From an uncultured Bacteroidales bacterium (GTDB taxonomy: Bacteria > Bacteroidota > Bacteroidia > Bacteroidales > F082), in the NCBI GenBank assembly GCA_937902805.1, contig CALEMB010000107.1, positions 1-17,678 of the forward strand: DNA of 17,678 nucleotides, given 5' to 3'. Positions within the stretch are counted from its first letter, which is position 1. Each line of letters opens with the position of its first letter. This document shows, one piece after another, positions 1-6,445 of the stretch. The notes beneath the pieces were generated by a model that worked only from the letters and a program-made list of their open reading frames with translations, was not told where the DNA came from and made no database searches. The translations under genes and the position numbers were made by a program.

Positions 1-461
1 CCAGCCGCCACTAACGCGCACACGGCAAAAATAACTGCCAACCATTTGCAGCGCAAGCCTTTTTCAATATAATAGGCCGGTCCGCCACGGAATTGCCCTT
101 TATGTTCTTCCTTATATATTTGCGACAACGTCGCCTCAGAGAAGGCCGAACCCGCACCCAAAAAAGCGATAATCCACATCCAGACGATGGCACCTGGGCC
201 ACCATAACCGATGGCCGTAGCCACGCCGACGATATTTCCTGTGCCCACGCGCCCCGACAAGGCCATCGAAAATGCCTGAAATGAAGTAATGCCAGTCTTT
301 TGGCTGTTGTCAGACGAGAAAAGTAGCCGCGCCATTTCGCGTATTCGACGTATCTGCACGAAGCGCGTACCGATAGAGAAATACAAGCCTGCCAACAGGC
401 ATATCGCCACAAGAGCGGGGCTCCAAACCCAATTATATACGGTTTGTATGATATGTTCCAT
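1..461 (-). CDS. Sodium:alanine/glycine symporter (AGCS family), 5' part only
   Basis: This is the N-terminal 153 residues of an AGCS-family (AlsT/DagA-like) inner-membrane carrier that imports small neutral amino acids with sodium; the gene runs off the left edge. Translating the minus strand from the ATG at 461 gives an open frame with an N-terminal hydrophobic helix (about 16-30), then GTRFVQIRRI, then the family hallmark VGTGNIVGVA (72-81) followed by GPGAIVWMW (89-97) and GGPAYYI (126-132). Full members are about 450 residues, so two thirds is missing. A -7-like element (TATCTTTG) lies at 484-491, so it probably has its own promoter although it sits 69 bases behind the GTPase gene on the same strand. 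The substrate (alanine, glycine or another amino acid) cannot be told from this part. The family call is firm. Confidence 0.93.
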   Translation of the reverse strand, partial: MEHIIQTVYNWVWSPALVAICLLAGLYFSIGTRFVQIRRIREMARLLFSSDNSQKTGITSFQAFSMALSGRVGTGNIVGVATAIGYGGPGAIVWMWIIAFLGAGSAFSEATLSQIYKEEHKGQFRGGPAYYIEKGLRCKWLAVIFAVCALVAA

Positions 462-483
462 AGGATTTGCTGTTTTGAAGGGT

Positions 484-491
484 CAAAGATA
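484..491 (-). promoter_or_regulatory. Candidate -7 element for the AGCS symporter gene
   Basis: On the minus strand the sequence reads TATCTTTG, matching the Bacteroidota TAnnTTTG element, about 23 bases upstream of the ATG at 461. A TTTTTG lies roughly 22 bases further upstream. Inferred from motif and position only. Confidence 0.5.
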
Positions 492-530
492 GGGAATTTT
501 AACACAAAAACAGCAAAAACTAGCAAAAAC

Positions 531-1808
531 TCACCTCGTCAAACAAGCATCCAAATCCCGAGTCAAGGCTTCCTTGTCCATGTGCTGCCCAATAAAGACT
601 AGCTTCTGCATGCGGTCGCCATAGGTGTCGTCCCAGTCGCGACGGAGGGTGGGCTCACGGTCCATAAAGGCCTCCAACTCATCAGCGGGCATGGTGGCGA
701 ACCATTGACCAGCATCACGGAGCTGCACCTGCTTACCCGCCTGCTCGAAGATATAGCAGTTGTCGTATTCGTTCTTGAAGTAGCAGATACCCTTCACGCG
801 AATGACGTTCTTCGGCAACTTGCGGGCCACAAACTCATCGAAACGCGCCATGTTGAACGGCTGGCGACGGTAATATACAAAAGTGCCGATGCCGTATTCC
901 TCCACCTCGCCGCCCTCATGGTCGTGATGATGATGGTGGTGATGATGGCCGTGCTCTTCTTCCTCGTCATCATCGTCGTCATGGTCATGATGATGGTGAT
1001 GATGTTCGCGCTCATCCTCGTCGTGGTCGTCTTCGTGATGATGGTGATGATCCTCGTCGTCGTCATCGTCTTCAACAACAGCCCCTTCCACTTCCTTAAT
1101 CCATGTGGCAGAAGTAGCCACCTTGTCGAAGTCAAACATGTGAGTGTTAAGTATTTTGTCGAAGTCCACCTCGCCATAGTCGCAGGGGATAATCTCGGCA
1201 GTGGGCTGCAAGGCACGAATGATGCTCTTCACACGACCCAGTTCCTCGGGCGTGACTTCCGAAGCCTTGTTAAGTAAAATGATATTACAGAATTCAATCT
1301 GCTGGATGACAAGGCTTTCCAAATCATCCTCGGCCAGATTTTTCTTCATCAGGTCGTCGCCACAGCCGAACTCGCTCTGCATACGGAGTGCGTCAACCAC
1401 GGTCACAATACAATCCAAAATGGGCAAGCCGTCTTTGGTGAGTTGCCATGCCATATTAGGGAAGGAACAAATCGTCTGGGCAATCGGTTCCGGCTCACAG
1501 ATGCCGCTGGCCTCGATGACGATGTAGTCGAACTTCTGCATGACAATGATGTCGTGCAGCTGTTGAATCAAGTCCATCTTCAAGGTGCAGCAGATGCAGC
1601 CGTTCTGCAAGGCAACCAAACTGTCGTCCTTCTGCCCTACCACGCCACCTTTTTCAATCAGGTCGGCATCGATGTTGACTTCGCCTATGTCGTTGACAAT
1701 CACAGCGAACTTGATACCTTTGCGGTTATTCAATATCTTGTTGACCAAAGTGGTCTTGCCACTACCGAGATAGCCAGTGAGCAGCAATACGGGAATATCT
1801 TTCTTCAT
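531..1808 (-). CDS. COG0523/CobW-type GTPase metallochaperone with a His/Asp-rich metal-binding loop
   Basis: A 425-residue G3E-family P-loop GTPase. Members deliver or insert metal ions (zinc, cobalt, nickel) using GTP hydrolysis. The Walker A motif GYLGSGKTT is at 12-20, the metal-binding CICC (CxCC) signature at 71-74, and a guanine-specificity LNK at 179-181. The CobW C-terminal domain runs from about 305 to 420. Between the two domains, residues 246-298 are almost entirely His, Asp and Glu, with 23 His in 53 residues. This is typical of zinc-handling COG0523 proteins but long. I start at 1808 because residues upstream of it show no family similarity and because the promoter element at 1832-1839 would leave a short leader. 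It is divergent from the methionine sulfoxide reductase gene, with 38 bases between starts. The metal is not decided by the sequence; zinc is the likeliest inference. Confidence 0.93.
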   Translation of the reverse strand: MKKDIPVLLLTGYLGSGKTTLVNKILNNRKGIKFAVIVNDIGEVNIDADLIEKGGVVGQKDDSLVALQNGCICCTLKMDLIQQLHDIIVMQKFDYIVIEASGICEPEPIAQTICSFPNMAWQLTKDGLPILDCIVTVVDALRMQSEFGCGDDLMKKNLAEDDLESLVIQQIEFCNIILLNKASEVTPEELGRVKSIIRALQPTAEIIPCDYGEVDFDKILNTHMFDFDKVATSATWIKEVEGAVVEDDDDDEDHHHHHEDDHDEDEREHHHHHHDHDDDDDEEEEHGHHHHHHHHDHEGGEVEEYGIGTFVYYRRQPFNMARFDEFVARKLPKNVIRVKGICYFKNEYDNCYIFEQAGKQVQLRDAGQWFATMPADELEAFMDREPTLRRDWDDTYGDRMQKLVFIGQHMDKEALTRDLDACLTR

Positions 1809-1817
1809 TTTTTTTCT

Positions 1818-1825
1818 TATTTTTG
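1818..1825 (+). promoter_or_regulatory. Candidate -7 element of the fRMsr gene
   Basis: TATTTTTG matches TAnnTTTG and lies 21 bases before the ATG at 1847. It overlaps the leader region of the divergent GTPase gene. Confidence 0.55.
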
Positions 1826-1831
1826 CGGTTG

Positions 1832-1839
1832 CAAAAGTA
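1832..1839 (-). promoter_or_regulatory. Candidate -7 element of the COG0523 GTPase gene
   Basis: The minus strand reads TACTTTTG, an exact TAnnTTTG match, 23 bases upstream of the ATG at 1808. Together with the plus-strand element at 1818-1825 it forms a back-to-back arrangement around the small inverted repeat TTTTGC-GGTT-GCAAAA (1821-1836). Confidence 0.6.
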
Positions 1840-1846
1840 CAAAAAT

Positions 1847-2299
1847 ATGGACAAAAACGAAACCTATAAACTCCTTCTCGCACAAGTCAAGGCGATGGTG
1901 AAAGACGAGACCGACCCCATCGCCAATATGGCCAATGTGGCCGCATTGATACAAGAGGCTTTCCACTTCTGGTGGACGGGCTTCTATCGCGTCATCGGCG
2001 AGCAACTGGTGCTCGGCCCCTTCCAAGGCCCTGTGGCCTGCACCCGCATAGGCTTCGGCAAAGGCGTGTGTGGAACGACTTGGAAAGAAAAGAAAACCCT
2101 TGTGGTCGAAGACGTAGAGCAATTCCCTGGTCATATCGCCTGCAGTAGCGAGTCGCGGAGCGAAATCGTAGTACCTTTATTTAAAGGTGAAGAGGTCATT
2201 GGCGTGCTCGACATCGACAGCGAGTGTTTAGCCACTTTCGATGCCACTGACCAACTTTGGTTGGAGCAGATTGCAGAAGTGGTTTCTGCCTCGCTATAG
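1847..2299 (+). CDS. Free methionine-(R)-sulfoxide reductase, GAF-domain type (fRMsr)
   Basis: A 150-residue single-GAF-domain protein of the fRMsr family (E. coli YebR/MsrC). It reduces free L-methionine-(R)-sulfoxide to methionine in the cytoplasm using thioredoxin. Three cysteines sit at 65, 75 and 99 in the contexts GPVACTRI, GKGVCGT and GHIACSSES. Their spacing of 10 and 24 residues equals that of the E. coli redox cysteines (84, 94, 118 as I recall them), so the active site is intact. The GAF segment SEIVVPLF...VIGVLDIDS is at about 105-125. The ATG at 1847 is chosen because upstream codons are promoter sequence and the family starts near this point. It converges with the LysR gene, and the two stop codons overlap. 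The family call is firm. Confidence 0.94.
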   Translation: MDKNETYKLLLAQVKAMVKDETDPIANMANVAALIQEAFHFWWTGFYRVIGEQLVLGPFQGPVACTRIGFGKGVCGTTWKEKKTLVVEDVEQFPGHIACSSESRSEIVVPLFKGEEVIGVLDIDSECLATFDATDQLWLEQIAEVVSASL

Positions 2300-3220
2300 T
2301 CTCAAATGCTCAGTTTTAATCATGTCGTCCCACAACTCGAATGGGATGATGGATTTTATGGACTTCACCACGCTGTTTATGATTTGCTCGTGGATATAGT
2401 CTTTTCTGAAAACCAAGCAAATCGTCCTCTTCGGCTCGGGATTGACGATAGGTCTCACACAAGCCTTCATCGACTCCGACAAGAACCTGATGTGCGTTTC
2501 CGGGATGATGGTGATGCCTCCGTTTTCGTTGGTAATTTGAATAAGGATACCCACTCGTCCCCCTTCATACATCTTCTCGTAAGTGAAAGCCTCGCCTGGC
2601 CTCAACATCGACCTATCGAACAGCCGAACACCATCCTTCATAATCCAGACGGGGTTGTCCAGCACATGGTCTCGCTCCAGACACTCCTGTTGCGTTATGG
2701 GATCTTCGGGGGAAACGTAAGCAAAGAACCGCTCATGATATAAAGGTATCTCCAACAGATCGGGGTCGTTGACGGGAGAAGTCAAAACGCCCATGTCGAC
2801 CTCGGCTTTTTTCAGTTTGGTGAGGATGGTGGACGTAATCATCTCTTCTGTTTGCAGCCGAAGGGCAGGATAATGCAATCTCATGAACCTGAACATGCCC
2901 GCCATCAGCACGGGAGCCACCGTGGTAATCATGGCCACGTTCAAATCGCCCGAGCAGAGTTCCTTCTCCGAACGTGTCAACTCCGTTAATTGCTTGGAGT
3001 GATAGACCACCAGTTTGGCCTCGTCAATGACTTTCCTTCCGATTTCCGTCACCGAAACAGGATGCGTTTCACGATTGAAAATTCTGACATCCAGTTCCTC
3101 TTCCAGTTTTTTCACCATCAGGCTCATCGTGGACTGTGTTACGCCACAGGCCTCAGCAGCCTCCACAAAATAGCCGTAATTCTCTATGGCAATGATGTAT
3201 TCCAGCTGTTGCAATGTCAT
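2294..3220 (-). CDS. LysR-type transcriptional regulator, OxyR-like but lacking the redox cysteines
   Basis: A 308-residue LysR-family DNA-binding regulator. The N-terminal winged helix-turn-helix spans about 1-60, and the substrate-binding-like effector domain about 90-300. The overall sequence and the C-terminal block NPEPKRTICLVFR (260-272) resemble OxyR (E. coli KPEPRRTIGLVYR). The peroxide-sensing loop does not. Where OxyR has GHCLRDQ...C, this protein reads GVRLFDRSMLRP (197-208), so both positions that align with Cys199 and Cys208 are replaced (Arg199, Pro208). It should therefore not sense peroxide by the OxyR disulfide; the inducer is unknown. It is divergent from trkH, and the shared region holds two inverted repeats, suggesting control of trkH, of itself, or both. 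I would not call it oxyR. Confidence 0.88.
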   Translation of the reverse strand: MTLQQLEYIIAIENYGYFVEAAEACGVTQSTMSLMVKKLEEELDVRIFNRETHPVSVTEIGRKVIDEAKLVVYHSKQLTELTRSEKELCSGDLNVAMITTVAPVLMAGMFRFMRLHYPALRLQTEEMITSTILTKLKKAEVDMGVLTSPVNDPDLLEIPLYHERFFAYVSPEDPITQQECLERDHVLDNPVWIMKDGVRLFDRSMLRPGEAFTYEKMYEGGRVGILIQITNENGGITIIPETHIRFLSESMKACVRPIVNPEPKRTICLVFRKDYIHEQIINSVVKSIKSIIPFELWDDMIKTEHLRL

Positions 3221-3224
3221 CTTT

Positions 3225-3264
3225 ATTGATTTTTATCAATGCAAAGATAAATAATATTGCATTG
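3225..3264. promoter_or_regulatory. Inverted repeats in the lysR-trkH divergent region (candidate LysR operator)
   Basis: Two perfect inverted repeats are seen. ATTGAT-TTTT-ATCAAT lies at 3225-3240. CAATGCAA (3237-3244) and TTGCATTG (3257-3264) are separated by 12 A/T-rich bases. The first covers the likely start of lysR transcription. The second overlaps the lysR -7 element and ends on the TTG of the trkH promoter. The placement fits an autorepressing LysR protein that also acts on trkH. The binding itself is inference. Confidence 0.5.
3242..3249 (-). promoter_or_regulatory. Candidate -7 element of the LysR regulator gene
   Basis: The minus strand reads TATCTTTG, a match to TAnnTTTG 22 bases upstream of the ATG at 3220. 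It lies inside the longer inverted repeat. Confidence 0.55.
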
Positions 3265-3292
3265 ACTCATAAAAAACGTGAAAATATTTTTG
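3262..3292 (+). promoter_or_regulatory. Candidate trkH promoter (TTG, 20-base spacer, TATTTTTG)
   Basis: TTG at 3262-3264 is followed after 20 bases by TATTTTTG at 3285-3292, a good Bacteroidota -33/-7 pair. Transcription would begin near 3299, which supports the trkH start at 3319 rather than an upstream codon. Confidence 0.6.
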
Positions 3293-3318
3293 CCCATGTT
3301 TTTCAATATCGACAGCAA

Positions 3319-4773
3319 ATGAAGAAATGGAATATCACCCTACGCCATGTCGGCTTCTCCCTGATAGGTATCTCCCTAATGATGTACTTGTCTGCATTCA
3401 TCGCCTACCTAAACGACAACGACAGCAGTTTCGACCCTCTGGTTTTTTCAGCGATGACAACCACACTATGCGGTGTTTTCGCTATCATCAGCACCAAGCC
3501 ACAAGAGGACCTGAGTATTGTAGACGGTTACTGTATCGTTACGGGTTGTTGGATAGCGGCTTGCCTCTTTGGTGCCATACCCTTTCTGATATTTGGCTGT
3601 GAGTTCACGGTAATCGACGCCTTGTTCGAGAGCGTTTCCGGCTTTACCACAACGGGTGCTTCCATACTGAATAACATCGAAGCCTTGCCCAAAGGTTTGC
3701 AGTTCTGGCGTATTGCCACATCCTGGATGGGTGGCATCGGCATCGTCACGCTTGTCTCATTGGTGATCTCGGTACAACATGACCGCCACGCCGTTTTGGC
3801 CAGCGCCGAGCTTTCGTATCTTGCCAAGGTCCATTATAGCGGACGCAAGAGATCCTTTGTCTATAGGATGCTCATTGTCTATATTGCCATCACGGCGGCA
3901 TCAACCATTGCATTGAGACTTACCAAAATGCCTTGGTTTGACGCAATCGCTGCGGGCATGTCGGCCTGTAGCACCTGTGGTTTCAGCATTAAAAACACCA
4001 GTGTTGGCTTCTATAATAATGTCGTAGTGGAAATCATCCTCATCGCAGCCATGTTGATGGGTGCCACCAACTTCAGCCTCTTGTTCTCTACCATCTGGCC
4101 TGACAAGCGAACACATAAGAATCTGTTCAACACTCAGGTCATCCGATGGTTCCTCTCTTTCGTTGCAATCGCCATACTCGCAGTCACGGCCAACCTCTAC
4201 TTCACCGGCTATTGCACTTCATTCCCAAAAGCCCTGCGTTTGGCCGCCTTCCAGGTTTGCTCACTTGCAACGACGACCGGTTTTGCCACCGCCGACACCA
4301 ACCTTTGGCCGACGGGCAGCATGGGAATCCTCTTGCTGTGTTCCTTGGTTTGCGGCTGTTCAGGTTCCACCTCAGGAGGCATGAAAATGGACCGTTTCGT
4401 GATCGCTGTCAACAGCCTGAGAGGCATGGTGTCGTCGCTTATCGGGGCCAAAAACGTGAGCCGCATCAAAGTGGACGAGCAAACGCTGACAGAAGGAGAA
4501 GTCACCTCTGTCTTGGCCTTCATGAGCACCTATCTTATTATTATCGCCATAGGTACCCTTATCTTTGCTTTCAGCATGGACTTCAAGACCTCGCTCTCGG
4601 CTTCCATTGCCTGCATAGGCAGCGTCGGCCCTGGTTTCGGCACTGTCGGATCAATGGGTAACTATGATGGGATGATGGGGTTCCAAAAAGTGGCCGCCAT
4701 GGTGATCATGCTCTTAGGCCGCGTCGAAATCTTTCCCATGTTAATCGCCTTTAAAAGCTTTTTCCATCGTTGA
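3319..4773 (+). CDS. trkH: TrkH-family potassium uptake protein
   Basis: A 484-residue membrane-embedded pore subunit of a Trk/Ktr potassium uptake system, at the usual TrkH length. The four pore-loop selectivity filters are visible in order: TTTGA (110-114), STCGFS (218-223), TTTGFA (318-323) and SVGPGFG (435-441). Other conserved blocks are FWRIATSWMGGIGIV (129-143), CSGSTSGGMK (347-356) and LGRVEIFPM (466-474). The start at 3319 is chosen from the promoter at 3262-3292 and because upstream residues are untypical. No trkA (the cytoplasmic NAD-binding gating subunit) is in the window, so it must be encoded elsewhere. The neighbour downstream on the same strand is a DUF389 membrane protein 77 bases away, with no promoter or terminator evident between them, so they may be co-transcribed. 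The divergent LysR gene is a plausible regulator. Confidence 0.94.
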   Translation: MKKWNITLRHVGFSLIGISLMMYLSAFIAYLNDNDSSFDPLVFSAMTTTLCGVFAIISTKPQEDLSIVDGYCIVTGCWIAACLFGAIPFLIFGCEFTVIDALFESVSGFTTTGASILNNIEALPKGLQFWRIATSWMGGIGIVTLVSLVISVQHDRHAVLASAELSYLAKVHYSGRKRSFVYRMLIVYIAITAASTIALRLTKMPWFDAIAAGMSACSTCGFSIKNTSVGFYNNVVVEIILIAAMLMGATNFSLLFSTIWPDKRTHKNLFNTQVIRWFLSFVAIAILAVTANLYFTGYCTSFPKALRLAAFQVCSLATTTGFATADTNLWPTGSMGILLLCSLVCGCSGSTSGGMKMDRFVIAVNSLRGMVSSLIGAKNVSRIKVDEQTLTEGEVTSVLAFMSTYLIIIAIGTLIFAFSMDFKTSLSASIACIGSVGPGFGTVGSMGNYDGMMGFQKVAAMVIMLLGRVEIFPMLIAFKSFFHR

Positions 4774-4850
4774 CTCTTGCGCAATTCAAGTTTTTTGCAG
4801 TTCTTTGCATGAAAATCTCTCATTAACTCATCAAACTATAATTACAGATC

Positions 4851-6203
4851 ATGAAAAACTTTTTCCGTAAAGTCCTTATATACCTCAAGTCCCTCATCCA
4901 CATCTCTGACGAAATCGACTACGAAAACGCCAGCGCTTCCATCCGGAAAAATATAGCCTTCCGTGGTACTAATGTCTTCATCCTGGCCTGCGCCATCATC
5001 ATTGCATCGGTAGGCCTCAACGTCAACTCTATCCCCGTCATCATCGGCGCGATGTTGATTTCGCCCGTGATGGGCCCCATCTTGGGCTTCGGTCTGGGTC
5101 TCGGCACCGAGGACAACCACCTGGTCAAAAACTCATTGAAGAACTTTGTCGTGATGGTGATCATCAGCATCCTGGCTTCCACGCTCTTTTTCCTCCTCAG
5201 CCCCTTGAGTCTGGCCAATCCATCAGAGCTATTGGCCAGGACCAAACCTACGATATATGATGTCTTGATTGCTTTGTTTGGTGGTTTTGCGGGCATCATC
5301 GAGACCTCTCGTAAGGACAAAGGCACCGTCATCGCAGGCGTCGCCATCGCCACCGCCCTCATGCCACCACTCTGCACCGTAGGTTATGGCATATCGATAT
5401 GGAACTGGGCATACGTTTCTGGCGCGCTTTACCTGTTCACTATCAATAGCATCTTCATTGCCTTGGCCACCTTCATCGCGGTAAAATACTTCAGCTTCCC
5501 CTTGGTAGACACTGACGAACTACGCCGTCGCATGCCCAAAAGCGTCTTATATCTCATCCTTCTTATCGTCATTGTGCCCAGCATCATTTCCGCCGTCAGC
5601 GTCATCAAGGAAAACAACTTCAAGATCCATGCTGAAAGAGTGGTGACCGAAAACAAAAACCTCGGTAAATGCTTCATCTATGACTACAAAGCCACCTATT
5701 CGCGCAAATCGCCGAAGCTGGAGCTGTTCCTCGCCGGCGAAACCCTAACTAAAGAAGCCAAACAACAAATCTATAGAAGCGCCGAGGAATACGGCATCAC
5801 GCGCAGCCAAATCATCTTCCACGAAGACGCCACCAGTATGCGCCAAGAGTTCTCGGAAGTGGAAATCGTGAAAGGCATCTTCGAGCAAACCGACAAGCAA
5901 ATCAACCGGTTGAACGACAGCATCGCCAAGCTGGGTGATGTGCTTAACGCTTACAAGGAGAAGGAATTGCCTGTCGAAGCCGTATCGAAGGAGCTGTTTG
6001 CCCAATATGCCAACATCACGAGCCTGAGCCTAAGTCGTGGCTCATCCGTTGCCGTCGAAGGAGAAGGCGAAAAAGAACAGATTGTGGCTTTTGTCACCAG
6101 CAATGAACCCCTGACCGACGACCAGAAAGACCGCATCGAGCGCTGGCTGAAAGTGAGGCTAAACAACGAAAACGTGATGGTATTGTGTCAGACAGCTCAA
6201 TAA
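4851..6203 (+). CDS. DUF389 (TIGR00341-like) membrane protein of unknown function
   Basis: A 450-residue protein with a DUF389 membrane core and a soluble tail. The family hallmark GAMLISPVMGPILGFG is at 66-81, and further conserved blocks include GVAIATALMPPLCTVGYG (163-180). Roughly six or seven hydrophobic segments run between about 39 and 250. The remainder (255-450) is hydrophilic and probably lies on one side of the membrane. It includes two similar-looking short stretches ending in a TKEAKQQI/TDDQKDRI helix (about 289-313 and 411-436) and a Lys/Asp-rich helical segment at about 341-371 that could form a coiled coil. The biochemical role of DUF389 is not established. It follows trkH by 77 bases and is followed by a clear terminator, so trkH and this gene may form a two-gene unit. 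A membrane-stress or ion-related role is only inference from position. Confidence 0.9.
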   Translation: MKNFFRKVLIYLKSLIHISDEIDYENASASIRKNIAFRGTNVFILACAIIIASVGLNVNSIPVIIGAMLISPVMGPILGFGLGLGTEDNHLVKNSLKNFVVMVIISILASTLFFLLSPLSLANPSELLARTKPTIYDVLIALFGGFAGIIETSRKDKGTVIAGVAIATALMPPLCTVGYGISIWNWAYVSGALYLFTINSIFIALATFIAVKYFSFPLVDTDELRRRMPKSVLYLILLIVIVPSIISAVSVIKENNFKIHAERVVTENKNLGKCFIYDYKATYSRKSPKLELFLAGETLTKEAKQQIYRSAEEYGITRSQIIFHEDATSMRQEFSEVEIVKGIFEQTDKQINRLNDSIAKLGDVLNAYKEKELPVEAVSKELFAQYANITSLSLSRGSSVAVEGEGEKEQIVAFVTSNEPLTDDQKDRIERWLKVRLNNENVMVLCQTAQ

Positions 6204-6205
6204 AG

Positions 6206-6233
6206 AAAAAGCCGCTCTTTAGCGGCTTTCTTA
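6206..6233 (+). terminator. Rho-independent terminator after the DUF389 gene
   Basis: A 9-bp stem AAAGCCGCT / AGCGGCTTT (6208-6216 with 6221-6229) closes a CTTT loop, has an A-run before it and is followed by CTTATTG. It begins just past the DUF389 stop codon at 6201-6203. The A-rich 5' side could also make it work for transcripts on the other strand coming from the tRNA. Confidence 0.8.
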
Positions 6234-6242
6234 TTGATTTCG

Positions 6243-6315
6243 TGGAGATTACCGGACTCGAACCGGCCACCTTCAGATTGCGAACCTGACGCTCTACCAG
6301 ATGAGCTAAATCCCC
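6243..6315 (-). tRNA. tRNA-Ala (anticodon CGC)
   Basis: The minus strand folds into a complete 73-base cloverleaf. The acceptor GGGGATT pairs with AATCTCC, including the G3:U70 wobble that identifies alanine tRNAs. The D stem is GCTC/GAGC, the anticodon stem-loop is TCAGG-TTCGCAA-TCTGA and the T arm is GCCGG-TTCGAGT-CCGGT. The loop gives anticodon CGC, reading GCG. The discriminator is A and CCA is not encoded. It lies between the DUF389 terminator and the phosphotransferase gene. Confidence 0.92.
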
Positions 6316-6318
6316 CTT

Positions 6319-6339
6319 CCTTCGACAAGCTCAATAACC
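6319..6339. repeat. Dispersed-repeat-like sequence in the tRNA-Ala leader
   Basis: This stretch contains CTTCGACAAGCTCA, which I recognise as the core of a short sequence scattered through intergenic regions of many Bacteroidota genomes. It lies between the tRNA promoter and the first tRNA base and would be transcribed in the pre-tRNA leader. Whether it is repeated in this genome cannot be seen from one window. Confidence 0.45.
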
Positions 6340-6349
6340 TAAGCGGCTG

Positions 6350-6382
6350 CAAAAGTACAATATTTTTCCCAATCTGAACAAA
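6350..6382 (-). promoter_or_regulatory. Promoter of tRNA-Ala(CGC): TTTG, 21-base spacer, TACTTTTG
   Basis: On the minus strand TTTG (6379-6382) is followed after 21 bases by TACTTTTG (6350-6357), a near-ideal Bacteroidota promoter. Transcription would start near 6343, giving a leader of about 28 bases before the tRNA. Confidence 0.7.
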
Positions 6383-6398
6383 CTATAGGAAATAAATG

Positions 6399-6406
6399 TA
6401 ATTTTG
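6399..6406 (+). promoter_or_regulatory. Candidate -7 element of the choline-kinase-like gene
   Basis: TAATTTTG matches TAnnTTTG 40 bases before the ATG at 6446. No clear upstream TTG is seen at the expected distance. Confidence 0.45.
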
Positions 6407-6445
6407 CCCACCGTTTGGAATCATCATATATAAAACCATACTACA

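Noticed and set aside
11..526. A 171-codon minus-strand frame at the left edge
   Set aside because: A different minus-strand frame encodes the unmistakable AGCS symporter; this one has no family features.
705..1277. A 190-codon plus-strand frame rich in Val and Met opposite the GTPase
   Set aside because: It is the antisense reading of the His/Asp triplet tract in the minus-strand GTPase, which has clear motifs. The Val/Met runs are an artefact.
2294..2299. Overlapping convergent stop codons (CTATAG)
   Set aside because: The six-base overlap is real, but such tight convergent ends are common in compact genomes and need no special explanation.
2306..2743. A 145-codon plus-strand frame after fRMsr
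   Set aside because: It lies entirely antisense to the LysR regulator and has no domain signature.
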